Shown: positions 9,157 through 19,737 of the stretch, one piece after another
Layout: each line of letters begins with the position of its first letter
Numbering within the stretch: position 1 is the stretch's first letter
DNA from: Lantana camara
Lineage: Eukaryota > Streptophyta > Magnoliopsida > Lamiales > Verbenaceae
Length of the DNA: 64,000 bases
Assembly (NCBI GenBank): GCA_037501455.1
Contig: CM074865.1
Coordinates: 16,996,501 to 17,060,500, forward strand
Direction of reading: 5' to 3'
Position numbers and translations under genes: made by a program
Notes under the pieces: generated by a model
What the model saw: only the letters and a program-made list of their open reading frames with translations
Told to the model about the DNA's origin: nothing
The model's database searches: none

Positions 9157-12100
9157 TCAAAGCCATTCTAAAGCTACTCTAAGTCCCATCTTCTGAAGAT
9201 GACCTTGGAAAGCTTCTCGACTAAGGGGTTTAGTAAGTGGATCTGCCACGTTCTCTGCTGATGTGACCCTCTCAATTAGCACATCACCTCTTTTGATAAT
9301 ATCACGGATTAGGTGATATTTCCTCATAATGTGCTTGGTCCGTTGGTGAGATCTTGGTTCTCTTGCTTGAGCAACCGCCCCAGTGTTGTCACAAAACACA
9401 GTAATGGGGTCTTTCATGCTAGGAACAACATTCAACTCTTGAATGAAGTTTCTAATCCAAACACCTTCCTTAGCTGCATCATTTGCAGCTAAGTATTCGG
9501 CCTCAGTGGTCGAATCTGCAGTGGTTGTTTGCTTGGAACTCTTCCAACTCACTGCTCCGCCATTTAGGCAGAAAATGTATCCTGACATTGACTTAAAATC
9601 ATCTAAGTCTGATGCAAAGCTTGCATCGCAGTATCCTTCGACAGTAAGATCTTTCTGACCTCCGTAAACTAAGAATAAATCTTTAGTACTTTTCAAGTAC
9701 TTAAGAATATTCTTCACGGCAGCCCAGTGACCATCTCCAGGGTCAGATTGGAAACGACTTGTCACACTAAGTGCATAAGCCACATCCGGTCGAGTACATA
9801 ACATTGCATACATTATGCTACCTATTGCTGATGCATAAGGTGTATGAGTCATTCTTTCCTTCTCAAGGTTAGTCTTAGGACACATCTTCTTTGAAAGACA
9901 TGTTCCTACACTCATAGGAAGGTTCTTAACCTTTGCTGACTCCATATTAAATCTCTTCAATACTTTGTCAATGTACATCGACTGTGATAGTCCTATTAAC
10001 CTTCTAGATCTATCTCTATAGATTTTAATTCCAAGGATATAGGACGCATCACCAAGATCTTTCATCTCGAATTGGTTCGATAACCATAACTTAGTCACTT
10101 TCATGTCATCCTTCGAATTCCCAATAAGAAGGATGTCATCAACATAAAGTACTAAGAATTGCACTGAGGTCTCCAATTCCTTTCTATACACACATGATTC
10201 ATTCGAAATTTGGATGAAGCCAAACGCTTTGACTGATTCATCAAATCGAATGTTCCAATTCCTAGAAGCCTGTTTCAATCCATAGATTGATCTTTGAAGT
10301 TTGCAAACCTTTTGCTCACTCCCACTGAATGTGAAACCTATGGGTTGCTCCATATAAATGTCTTTGTCAATGTTACCATTGAGAAAGGCAGTTTTCACAT
10401 CCATTTGCCATATCTCATAGTCATAATATGCAGCAATGGCAAGCATGATCCGAATAGACTTTTGCATTGCAACTGGTGAAAAGGTTTCATCAAAATCCAC
10501 GCCAGGTCTCTGAGTGAATCCTTTTGCAACCAGTCTTGCTTTGTAGGCTGCAATGCTTCCATCAACTCCAAGCTTTCTCTTAAAGATCCATTTGCAACCT
10601 ATGGGTTTGACCCCATCAGGCAAATCTACCAAGGTCCAAACTTGGTTGGAGTTCATGGAATCCATTTCGGATTTCATGGCTTCTATCCACTGTTCAGAGT
10701 CAGAATCTGAAAGTGCCTTCTCATATGTTAAAGGATCATTACCCTTTTGAGAGATTTCATGGAAGAATCCATACCATCTCTCCGGCTGTCTAGGAGTGCG
10801 TTCAGAACGCCTTAGAGGAGGATTTTCGTGTGTATCGAAATTCGTGATTGGTTGTGGTTGATCAGAGTGGGACGTTTCTTCAGTGGGTGGTGTGGGGTCA
10901 TTTTGTACTTCTTCTAATTCTATGATCTTGCCCTTCTTTTCTTTAAGGAACGGTTCCTCAAGAAAAGTGGCATTTCTAGAAACAAACACCTTTTGTTCAG
11001 ACTGATCATAGAAGTAGTATCCTATGGATTCCTTAGGATAACCTACAAAGTAGCACAAGTTAGAACGAGATTCTAACTTATCTCCCACTGTCCTCTTCAC
11101 GTAAGCAGGACAACCCCAAATTCTTAAGTAAGAATAACTAGGGATTTTACCATGCCACATTTCATAGGGCGTTTTAGGGACTGACTTGGAGGGAACTAGA
11201 TTCAAAATCTTCGCTGCACTTTCTAGGGCATAACCCCAGAAAGAAGGTGGTAAGTCAGTGAAACTCATCATGGAACGAACCATATCAAGTAGGGTTCGAT
11301 TCCTTCTCTCAGAAACTCCATTAAGCTGAGGAGTTCCCGGAGGGGTCCACTGAGAGATAATCCCATTATCTTTGAGATGATTAAGGAATTCTTCACTAAG
11401 ATACTCGCCTCCTCGATCAGATCGAAGTGCTTTGATCTTGTGACCAGTTTGGTTCTCAACCTCCTTTTGAAATTCTAAGAATTTCTCAAAAGCTTCAGAT
11501 TTATACTTCATGAAGTATACATAACCATACCGACTAAAGTCATCAGTAAAGGTTATGAAATACTGATGATTGCTTCTAGTGCTTACACTAAGCGGTCCAC
11601 AAACATCAGTATGGATCAAATCCAGAACCTTAGTGGCACGTTCCACAGTTCCTTTAAAAGGAACTTTGGACATCTTTCCTTTGAGACAGGATTCGCAAGA
11701 AGTTAACTCTTTGAGATCATTTTCAGAGAATGATCCTAAAGTGTTTATCTTGCTAATTCTGTTCTTGGAAATGTGTCCTAATCTAGCGTGCCATAAGGGA
11801 GCTGAAACTTTGTCATCTCTCTTACGCTTTGTTTCTCGTTGTATATTCATAATATTGATATTTTGAGTTAGGTAAAGTCCATTACTTAGAGTACCGATAT
11901 GAACGGAAGAGTTGTTCCGTTTGATAAAGTATTTACCATTCTTAATATAAGTTTCATAACCTTCACAATCTAATATTGGAACTGAAATTATATTACGAAT
12001 AATGCTCGGTACATAAAGGACTTTATTTAAGACTAACTCAAAACTACCTAAATCTAATCTAATTGTGCCTAAAGCTCGAGCTTCAACGTTTGAGCCATCG

Positions 12101-13077
12101 CCGATCTTCAAGACACATTCTCCTTCTTTGAGTTGTTGGACTTCACTTAGCATCTGTACATCATTACAGATATGAGTCCCACAACCGGTATCAAGTACCC
12201 AAGAACTAGAATTAATAGAAAGATTTACTTCAACGAGAAAAATACCTTTCTTTAGAGTAGCCTTGTACTCTGGGCAGTTTCTCCTCCAATGTCCCGCTTT
12301 GCCACAATGGAAGCAAACATCCTCTTTCTGATCACGCTTCTTCTTTTGGGCTTTTCCCTTCGAAATGCCACCAGTGGGCCTAAGGGGTTTCTTCTTCTTC
12401 TTTTGGGCTTTCTTGCCCTTACCTTTAGAAGGCCCAGAAGAGGAAGATGGAGCATTCACCATCAAAACCTTATTGTCCTTCTTGATCGTGCTTTCAGCAG
12501 TCACAAGCTGACTAATCAGCTCAGCTACAGTAGCACCAGCATGATTCATGTTGAAGTTAAGGACAAATGGGTTAAATGATGGTGGGAGCGAAGCTAGCAA
12601 CAAATCCACTGAAAGCTCATCTTTCAGTGGCATGTCCATGGAAGCAAGTTTCTCAGTAAGGGCAAGAAACTTGAGTCCATATTCATGGACACTTGAACCT
12701 TCCCTCATTCTCAAGTGGAACAATTCCTTTGAAGTGTTATACCTTGTAACACGTTCATGAGGGCGGTAAAGTTGCTCTAAGTGGTCGTAAATCTCCCAAG
12801 CAAATTCCATGGCCTCATGTTGTCTTTGCAAGTCCGGAGACATGTTAGCCAACATAAGGCAACGGGCTTGGAGATTATCATCCTTCCACTTCTGAATCGC
12901 GTCCCGCTCGGCCCGAGTGGGAGCCTCCCCTTCGGGACTAGGCTCCCCTTCGAAGAGAACATAAGTTCTCTTCTCAGAATCTAAAATGATTTTCAGATTC
13001 CTCAGCCAATCAGAATAGTTGGGACCAGTCAACTTATTTGACTCGAGGATCGATACAAGAGGGTTTTTGGTTGCCAT
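9157..13077 (-). CDS. Copia gag-pol polyprotein, intact (1306 aa)
   Basis: Single uninterrupted frame from the ATG at 13077. In order: Gag (start MATKNPLVSILESNKLTGPN), a lysine-rich linker, a CCHC zinc knuckle (CFHCGKAGHWRRNC, residues about 254-267), aspartic protease (LDTGCGTHIC, about 294), the pre-integrase zinc segment (HARLGHIS, CESCLKGK), integrase core (D in HTDVCGPL about 492, D in LRSDRGGEYLS about 550, E in NGVSERRNRT about 592), reverse transcriptase (DVKTAFLNG about 893 and YVDDILLIG about 978), then RNase H (CDASFASD; TEAEYLAANDAAKE; DNTGAVAQA). Integrase before RT defines Ty1/copia. It provides capsid, cleavage, cDNA synthesis and integration. Length and motifs match a full copia protein and no key residue is missing. 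No envelope-like frame follows. Confidence 0.97.
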   Translation of the reverse strand: MATKNPLVSILESNKLTGPNYSDWLRNLKIILDSEKRTYVLFEGEPSPEGEAPTRAERDAIQKWKDDNLQARCLMLANMSPDLQRQHEAMEFAWEIYDHLEQLYRPHERVTRYNTSKELFHLRMREGSSVHEYGLKFLALTEKLASMDMPLKDELSVDLLLASLPPSFNPFVLNFNMNHAGATVAELISQLVTAESTIKKDNKVLMVNAPSSSSGPSKGKGKKAQKKKKKPLRPTGGISKGKAQKKKRDQKEDVCFHCGKAGHWRRNCPEYKATLKKGIFLVEVNLSINSSSWVLDTGCGTHICNDVQMLSEVQQLKEGECVLKIGDGSNVEARALGTIRLDLGSFELVLNKVLYVPSIIRNIISVPILDCEGYETYIKNGKYFIKRNNSSVHIGTLSNGLYLTQNINIMNIQRETKRKRDDKVSAPLWHARLGHISKNRISKINTLGSFSENDLKELTSCESCLKGKMSKVPFKGTVERATKVLDLIHTDVCGPLSVSTRSNHQYFITFTDDFSRYGYVYFMKYKSEAFEKFLEFQKEVENQTGHKIKALRSDRGGEYLSEEFLNHLKDNGIISQWTPPGTPQLNGVSERRNRTLLDMVRSMMSFTDLPPSFWGYALESAAKILNLVPSKSVPKTPYEMWHGKIPSYSYLRIWGCPAYVKRTVGDKLESRSNLCYFVGYPKESIGYYFYDQSEQKVFVSRNATFLEEPFLKEKKGKIIELEEVQNDPTPPTEETSHSDQPQPITNFDTHENPPLRRSERTPRQPERWYGFFHEISQKGNDPLTYEKALSDSDSEQWIEAMKSEMDSMNSNQVWTLVDLPDGVKPIGCKWIFKRKLGVDGSIAAYKARLVAKGFTQRPGVDFDETFSPVAMQKSIRIMLAIAAYYDYEIWQMDVKTAFLNGNIDKDIYMEQPIGFTFSGSEQKVCKLQRSIYGLKQASRNWNIRFDESVKAFGFIQISNESCVYRKELETSVQFLVLYVDDILLIGNSKDDMKVTKLWLSNQFEMKDLGDASYILGIKIYRDRSRRLIGLSQSMYIDKVLKRFNMESAKVKNLPMSVGTCLSKKMCPKTNLEKERMTHTPYASAIGSIMYAMLCTRPDVAYALSVTSRFQSDPGDGHWAAVKNILKYLKSTKDLFLVYGGQKDLTVEGYCDASFASDLDDFKSMSGYIFCLNGGAVSWKSSKQTTTADSTTEAEYLAANDAAKEGVWIRNFIQELNVVPSMKDPITVFCDNTGAVAQAREPRSHQRTKHIMRKYHLIRDIIKRGDVLIERVTSAENVADPLTKPLSREAFQGHLQKMGLRVALEWL

Positions 13078-13284
13078 TTCAAAACACGTAGAGAATCACA
13101 GAATCTACGACCTAAATGGTAAAACAGAGAACTAAGTGAGCATGCTGAATTATAACGATATACAAAAGATAAGGTCTTTAATCTATTGTAGCTCCCACTG
13201 TTTTTCAAAGATCTATAATTCCCAAAGATCTAAGAGGAACACGTTTCCCAATGGGTACTAAGATCCTAGGCATTTTACCTCGAA

Positions 13285-13605
13285 CCCACGACTCGCGGAC
13301 ATTCTAAGTAAGAACCCTAGGTAGGTACAACTTACCAATTCTAACACCTTTAGAACTCTTAGTAATTGTTTTTGCATCACCTATATTTCAATATGGACCC
13401 ACGACTCGTGCGACATCCATATTTACTTAGGCGTTAAGCTAGACCCATCAATCATAAGATCATGATCAAAACTTAGTTCGAACGACCCACGACTCGCGGA
13501 CATCGCCCTTGCTAAAATCGATCATGAAATATTGATCATTTAAATGATCAATTAGGTAACTAAGAACTAATAAGCTCCACTAGCTATCCCACGACTCGCG
13601 GACAA
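13285..13605 (-). repeat. Four dispersed copies of a 17-nt motif in the copia leader
   Basis: CCCACGACTCGCGGACA (plus-strand reading) occurs near 13285, 13487 and 13589, and as CCCACGACTCGTGCGACA near 13398. Spacing is about 90-110 bp and the flanks are unrelated AT-rich sequence. The motif includes a CGACTCGCG core that could pair with itself. It is far more conserved than its surroundings. Confidence 0.75.
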
Positions 13606-14742
13606 TAACTAGCTTCACTTACTAAACTTAAAACCTATTGATGGAATGCTAGGAATTTAATTCAAAATTTGCATCTCGAATTAAACACCTATTTGTTCGA
13701 AATTAGCTTAATATTTAATGGGAATTTTCGAATCAACCGGAGAGTTGTCCGGTTCGACCTCACCAACATATATGTTATCCAATTTTATTAGTCTTGATTA
13801 ATGCAAGTACACTTAAATGCATTTCAAACAAGCACATAAACAGATAACATGTCCTAGCATGATACTAACATGTAATGATCATGGGTTCTACCTATCTTAT
13901 GCGTGATATGTGGGAGCCACTCCACAATCACAAGTTCTAACATACATGCCACATAAACAGTTTAAATCACATAAGGGAAAGCGGTAACAAAATACGAGCC
14001 CTATCTCTATTACATTTAACAATTGAGATTCCCCTCCCTAACATTTTGAGGGGTCTTCACTTATGGCCTCCTTGTTACTTGAATGTGGTCCATCTTACTC
14101 CATGGGTGCATTGTCTCCAAAATGAAAACAAAACCTCACCACCTATCTCTACTCTCAAATTACAATAAAAAGAAAAAGACATAAAGTAATAAGGCTCAAT
14201 CTTCATATTGGCCTTAGACAATTACACGGGGCATACCCCGGCCTCAAAAACAGTAATATGGAAAGCCACATAATAAATCACATAACAGTACGCACATAAG
14301 TGAGGCTCCAACCTCAATTGAAAAACGCAACTATAGGGCTCCAACCCCAATTTAAACCATTCATGTGCATAAATTAAAACCATACATAGATCTAAACCCA
14401 TGATCACCTAACATGCTTTTGCGAGAATTTAAATTTAGCCAATAAATTAAAATCCTCGTTTCAAGTCCTAATGACTTAAAACACGACTTGATGCGAGTCT
14501 TATTTATAAAAGTTTTCAATAAATCCCAAATTACCAAAACAAATAAAATTCCAATTAATTTCTGAAAATTAATAATTTTATCAAAGGTGTACTTTCCCAA
14601 AATATAAACCGTTTCAATTTCTCTAAAATCCCAATTTTAAGTTTTATTCAAAAATTAAAATAAATATTCAAAAAATAAAATTTTAAAATTAAAATAAAAA
14701 TTGGGACTAGATTGCACGAAATACAAAAAATCGGATCAGGAA

Positions 14743-15085
14743 AACGGGGCCCATACGCGAAACGGGGTGCACGCGTCGCAAGCGCGCGCGGACGCGCACG
14801 GCAGGCGCGCACAGCGCCCGGCCAAGGCCGGGCGAGTGCGCGCACTGCGCGCGCATGCCGCGCGCCTGGCGCGCGCGCGCCCTGTCGGGCGACGGTGGGC
14901 GATGGGCGGCCATTCTCGGCCGCCCTGGGCGGGCGCGCCTAGGCGCGCCCGGAAGGCTCCCGCACAGGCGTGCGGGAGGTGCTGGGCGTCTGCCCTGCGC
15001 ACGCCTAGGACAGGCGGGCGGTGGCGCGCGAAGCCCGCGCGCGCGACGCCTTCGCGCGCGGGGTTTCGCGTGTTCGTCGTGATCC
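14743..15085. other. GC-rich island in the copia leader
   Basis: About 340 bp dominated by GCGCGC, CGGCC and GGCG words, inside an element and region that are otherwise AT-rich. Edges are abrupt: A/T-rich sequence ends near 14740 and resumes near 15090. Palindromic words such as GGCGCGCC-like GGGCGCGCCTAGGCGCGCCC are present. Frames on both strands are open, as expected from composition. No protein domain recognised. Confidence 0.85.
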
Positions 15086-15341
15086 GGTTTTCGTTTCGTG
15101 TTTTCGTTCAAAAGCAAAACCAATCCAAGAAATCCAATAACAGTTTATACAGTTTCAAATCTAAAATTGTTTTCAAAAATTAAATTTTGCAAAAACCAAT
15201 TTTCAGAAACTTTCAGGAAAAAATTACAGTTTCGTAATTCAGGCTTTCTAAAACAATTACAAATACTCAATCGCATCAAGCCTAAGAATTTCTACCAAAT
15301 TCAGAATAATGGAGACGAATCAGAAACACGATTAGCGAGGT

Positions 15342-15354
15342 GGCTCTGATACCA
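15342..15354 (-). other. Copia primer-binding site (initiator tRNA-Met)
   Basis: Minus strand TGGTATCAGAGCC, two bases inside the 5' LTR. This is the classic complement to the 3' end of plant initiator methionine tRNA that primes minus-strand DNA synthesis. Confidence 0.95.
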
Positions 15355-15356
15355 CT

Positions 15357-17311
15357 TGTTGGAAAATACGAATCAGAAAGCAGCGGAATTTAAAAATTTT
15401 TCCAACAAAAGGACCTTGGACTCGTAATCGTGTAACCAAATTCGTAAAGACAGAAAACTTACTTTTCTTTTTGTTCTTTCTTGAAGCGTTTCAAGCCACC
15501 CAAGAACGCTCTTCTCGCGGCTTGATCCCCTCTCCTTGGTAAAGCTCGAATCTTCAAACTTCTAACTTGAAGTCTCTAGAGAAAGTCCACCAACTTGATC
15601 ACAATCTAACTAGTAAGGATGCTAGTTCTCTAGTTAGTGTTTAGGCTTAACCTAGGGTTTAATATAATCTTGGAGAAAGGAAGGTGTTCAACACATGAAC
15701 CAAGAATTGCCAATTAGCTCTAAAGGGGAGCATGAGCTCCCCTATATATAGGAAAGGGGAGGGGCGGCCGAACCTAGTCCTAATGGACAAAGGATTTGGT
15801 CCCTCTCTCTCCTATTACTTGATCATCAAGTATTTTCCAACTTTGACTTTGAATCCTAATTCAAGTCAACTTTTAAGAGAGCTAAAAATATCCAAACTAT
15901 TTTTGGATAATTTTATACTTTATTTATTATAAAATAAATAACTTATTTTTATCTAATTAATTAATTCGTAATTAATTAACTAGATTATTTTCTCCAAAAT
16001 AAGACTTTCTTTTTAATTCAAAATTAAACCAAAGTCTATTAAATAATTAACTAATTAATTATTTAATATATATATATACAATATATATATACACACACGT
16101 GTGTGACACGTGTCACAGTGACACGTGTCACTCACGTGAGCCACACGTGTGAATTCACACGTGTGGAACCCTCTTGGTCCGATTAACTCGTTTAATCATT
16201 TTCAAGCCTCAACTCATGTAACCAAGTTGTTGTGTGTGACCCTCTAGGTTCTCAATTCAATTAGCAGTGACCCTAATTAATTAATTCACTAATTAATTAA
16301 TCAGTCCACAGATTAAACGACCATAGTCTAGCAACAGGTGTTTAACCCCTAGCTGAATTGGAATGTTCGGATTCGACAGAACCTTTAAGTCATTGATTCA
16401 TGTGAGATACAATCCTCCTACATACTATCTCTCAACCAAGATCTAGGGCAAGGGAATAATCAGAACCCTAATAATCCGGTCTTAAAGCTAAGTGCATTTC
16501 ATATCCATTTGATCTCAATCCAAGAAACACTTTTCTTGATGTCTTGATCTACTGCCTTGGCCAAGGACTCCATATGGCATATGAATGACTTACACAATAA
16601 GAGATCACCTTGCAAATGCAAGTGTAGGTCCTTTCTTGATTCTCATTCACTTTCATGAATCACTTGTGCAGCCCCAGCATAAGCCTTGAATCAGTTGTCT
16701 AAGGCGACACCCTTTAAAGCTTATACCAAAGACTACAGAGTTAACTCATAAAGTGACATGGAACCTCAAGTCTAAGGATTAATTAATCACATCAATGACT
16801 CGTGAGATATTTCCTAATCTGGAAGTTTCCATTTCCTGAAATAGAAACTTCCTTTCCCATTTAGGAATCTTCTCACACGGGGCACCTCAGTGAACTTACT
16901 TATTAAAGTAAGCACCCTCATGTATCACGCACGTATCAACTATACACTTTGCACCTCCATGAAACAAGGTGGTCCTTCTTAAGGGCGCGATCCCACAAGC
17001 AAGCCTTAGAGGAGTCAGGTTGACACTCCCACTGTCTGTAGGACTCATCGGCTTGGAGTATTTTACTAATCATGACTTATGTGATATAGGGCTCGTTTCA
17101 TGAACCATTTCACCTAAATGGTAGAGTCCTAAAGTCATCAGGATTAGGGGAGTTCTCATACATGCACAGTTAAAGTGAACGCATACCAAACAAGAGCATA
17201 TAAAGAAGTGTTGCCTCAATTCGTTATTTTATTCAAAGATTGTCTGTGATTACAATAAGGAAAAGTACAAAGCGGATATACAATCGGCTTTCTAGGGCAC
17301 TATTCCTAACA
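15357..17311 (-). repeat. 5' LTR of the copia element (right)
   Basis: 1955 bp, matching the left LTR wherever I compared, except for a 16-bp TTCACTAATTAATTAA-type insertion or deletion near 16283. It carries the same TATA box (15742-15751) and six CACGTG motifs (16094-16163). It ends ...CCTAACA at 17311, followed by TSD TTTAC. Confidence 0.96.
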
Positions 17312-17316
17312 TTTAC

Positions 17317-17670
17317 CTCATAGTGATTCGATCAAATTCGAATTATATAAATAAAACGTAAAGATAAATAAATAAATAAATAAGAGTAAGTTTTGAAAAC
17401 GGCCACAAATTCAATTTATTTTTTAATGTACAAACACTATAATTAATGGGAGATGTAACAACTTCCTTTGTTTGCTTATCCCAAAGAATATTTTTCTCCA
17501 AAATATATTAATCATTTTCAATATTATATTATATCAATCAAAAGAACCTGCACGAGAAAATCGGAAAAAAAAAATACATGTTTATCATAATAAAAAAATA
17601 TATTTGAAAATCACCCAAATCCAGGTGGGTAGAAACTAGAATGCTGTAAGCTTTTCACCGAAAGTCAATT
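17317..17670. other. AT-rich flank right of the copia element
   Basis: Non-coding host DNA between the copia TSD and the hAT-type MITE. It contains a short TAAA-rich run. No gene or repeat boundary seen. Confidence 0.5.
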
Positions 17671-17678
17671 CTCGTAAC

Positions 17679-18081
17679 TAGGGATGCAAACGAGACGAAC
17701 CTTGGACTTTTTTTTTCCTGGCTCGAGCTCGGCTCGAGCTCGGCTCGAGCCAAATGAATATTATATTATTTTTAATTAAAAATTAGTTTTTTATAATAAT
17801 TTAATATATTTTTATATATAATAATATATATTTATTAAATATATATACATATATATTATAAATATATTCATTTTTTATTAATTTTATATAAAAATCAATA
17901 AAAATATATATAATATTATATAAAAATAAAAATATTTATATATATAAAAATAAAAATATTATTTTTTAATTAAATATCTTGGCTCGCGAGCCACGAGCCT
18001 AACTAAAAGGGGCTTGGATTCGGGCTTGGCTCGAGCTTGCTCACTAGGCTCGCGAGTTGGCTCGGCTCGTTTGCATCCCTA
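17679..18081. mobile_element. hAT-type MITE, 403 bp
   Basis: Terminal inverted repeats TAGGGATGCAAACGAG and CTCGTTTGCATCCCTA are perfect. The 8-bp TSD CTCGTAAC is perfect (17671-17678 and 18082-18089). Inside are GGCTCGAGCTC-type subterminal repeats and an AT-rich core; there is no transposase. The 8-bp TSD and the TA...TA ends with GGG support hAT. It must be moved by a transposase from elsewhere. Confidence 0.92.
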
Positions 18082-18089
18082 CTCGTAAC

Positions 18090-19501
18090 CCTAATCATTA
18101 AATTATGCCCCTTTTTGCACATTATGAGCTAAGAGGATATAGTTGTGCTCACCTCATCATCTTTCGATATCAGAGATTAATTTAATTTTCATTTTTACTA
18201 CGTTAAAATTTATTGAGGGGGAAGTTTTAAAAAACTCTCCATTAGTTTGAAGATTTTTATTTTACTTTCTAAAAATTTATGTTACATAATAGGATATAAA
18301 TACTATATTAGGATATTTTAGTACTACATTATATGAAAATTATACAATATATTTTGAGAGTGATGAAAATTTATACAACATAATAGGATATAAATACTCC
18401 ATTATATCATATTCGTACTACACGTGGGGAGTAAAATAAAATTTGATGACCAATTGGGGAGTTAAGTAAAAATATGATGCTCAAGTGGGGATTTATCCAA
18501 TATTACCCGTTTATTGATATAAATATACGACCCTTTATAAGATATATTCATCTTAAAAAAAAAGAATCATAAATCTTGAACTTTAAGCTGGTCAAGTAAT
18601 CACACTCGATCGGTATAACTTGAAGAGGAAATATTCAAATGAATTGAAACTAATTATTCAATTTCATATAAGTTGTTCAATAGTATTAAATATTGTAGTT
18701 TTTGTTTGGTGGAACGATATTAGTTTTAAGGAGAAGGTATGTGTTTGAATAATTGATTATACAATTATCGTTCGAATCCCTCTAATTATTTGGAGGTGTA
18801 TGTATAAAAAAATAATCATCAAAAGAAAATTTTTTATTTTTTAATAATTCGGCCCTCTTTCGAATCATAAGAGAAGGTCATATATATATTTTGTTCAATC
18901 AATCTCTCCAATATATTTTATTTTTCTCTCACTCCAATATTTATAATGATTTAGAGGAATAATAATATTTCAATAATTCAAATGATTTATAAGCAAAATT
19001 CCATGACAAATGAAGTTGGTCAATCAATCACTTCAATAAGCAATAATTTAAAGAGGAATTATATTATAGAAATTCAACTTATATATATATATATATATAT
19101 ATAAACCGCATAAATTTGATAATTCATTAATCTCGCAAAACATACACTATATAATTAATATGAATTATTTATTATTATTATTTGGTTTATATTTATAAGT
19201 GCTTGTAAACACATTGGGGGCAGTTTTTGAAAACTCCCCATGGGTTTGAAAATTTCCTTTTAGCTCCCCATTTTCAAATAAATCATTTGGGGTTTTAGAT
19301 ACGCGATTCTTGAGTTTTAATACATCATTTTTGAAAATGAGGAACTAAAAGAAATTGAACTTATCATTTGGGGAGTTTTCGGGAATTCCCCGAACACATT
19401 GAGGAGAAAAATGGAATTTTCATGTTTTCGGAGCGTCGTAGGTGTGAACCGGGTCGGTCCATCGATTTTGTCAAATCTATTGACGAAAACAAATAATAAA
19501 G
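18090..19501. other. AT-rich intergenic DNA with degraded repeats
   Basis: No gene. Segments at about 18210-18500 and 19208-19400 carry spaced GGGGAG/CTCCCC words in partly inverted order, similar to the 388-bp MITE at 53689, and may be decayed relatives. Around 18713-18812 a GTTCGAATCCC box followed by an A-rich tail hints at an old tRNA-type SINE. A TA microsatellite lies at 19078-19103. Confidence 0.4.
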
Positions 19502-19737
19502 AGGGAAAATTACATCCAGACCCCCTGAGGTTTGCCCTAATTACAAATCAGTCCCTCTTATTTCGTTTATTACATATCAACCCCTAAAAATACTGTTTCA
19601 ATTACATTTTAACCCCTAAAGAGGGACTGATTTGTAATTGAAACAGTGTTTTTAGGGGTTGATATGTAATAAATGAAAAAAGAGGGACTAAATTGTAATT
19701 AGGGCAAATCTCAGGGGGTCTGGATGTAATTTCCCCT
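19502..19737. mobile_element. Foldback MITE, about 236 bp
   Basis: Almost the whole element is an inverted repeat: AGGGAAAATTACATCCAGAC...CTGAGGTTTGCCC on the left and its complement on the right, meeting near 19615. Flanks are AATAATAAAG and AATAAATAAC, an imperfect, AT-rich possible TSD of about 9-10 bp. No coding capacity. A related, longer element lies at 32521-32897. Confidence 0.75.

Larger units (their letters stand above)
13078..15341 (-). other. Long leader (5' UTR) of the copia element
   Basis: About 2.26 kb between the primer-binding site and the gag ATG. It holds a four-times repeated motif (13285-13605), a series of small inverted repeats such as GAGGCTCCAACCTC and GGGGCATACCCC (14228-14350), an A-rich stretch (14590-14700) and the GC-rich island (14743-15085). 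No convincing gene: the overlapping open frames on both strands at 14700-15180 are what a GC-rich segment produces by chance. Such a leader is long for a copia element and may serve packaging or translation, which is inference. Confidence 0.7.
7202..17311 (-). mobile_element. Complete Ty1/copia LTR retrotransposon, 10.1 kb
   Basis: Two nearly identical LTRs (7202-9140 and 15357-17311) flank a minus-strand gag-pol frame. The 5-bp TSD TTTAC is perfect (7197-7201 and 17312-17316). The 5' LTR is the right one: just inside it lies a primer-binding site complementary to initiator tRNA-Met. A polypurine tract adjoins the left (3') LTR. The leader between PBS and start codon is unusually long (about 2.3 kb) and contains a GC-rich island. 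The only LTR difference I noticed is a 16-bp AATTAA-rich segment in the right LTR near 16283. Intact coding sequence, exact TSD and near-identical LTRs point to a recent insertion. Lineage within copia needs an RT tree. Confidence 0.96.

Noticed and set aside
9443..12984. Plus-strand open frames inside the copia body
   Set aside because: Shadows of the intact minus-strand gag-pol frame.
14701..15183. Overlapping open frames on both strands in the GC-rich part of the copia leader
   Set aside because: Stop codons are AT-rich, so GC-rich DNA is open by chance in several frames. The products are Arg/Ala repeats with no domain.
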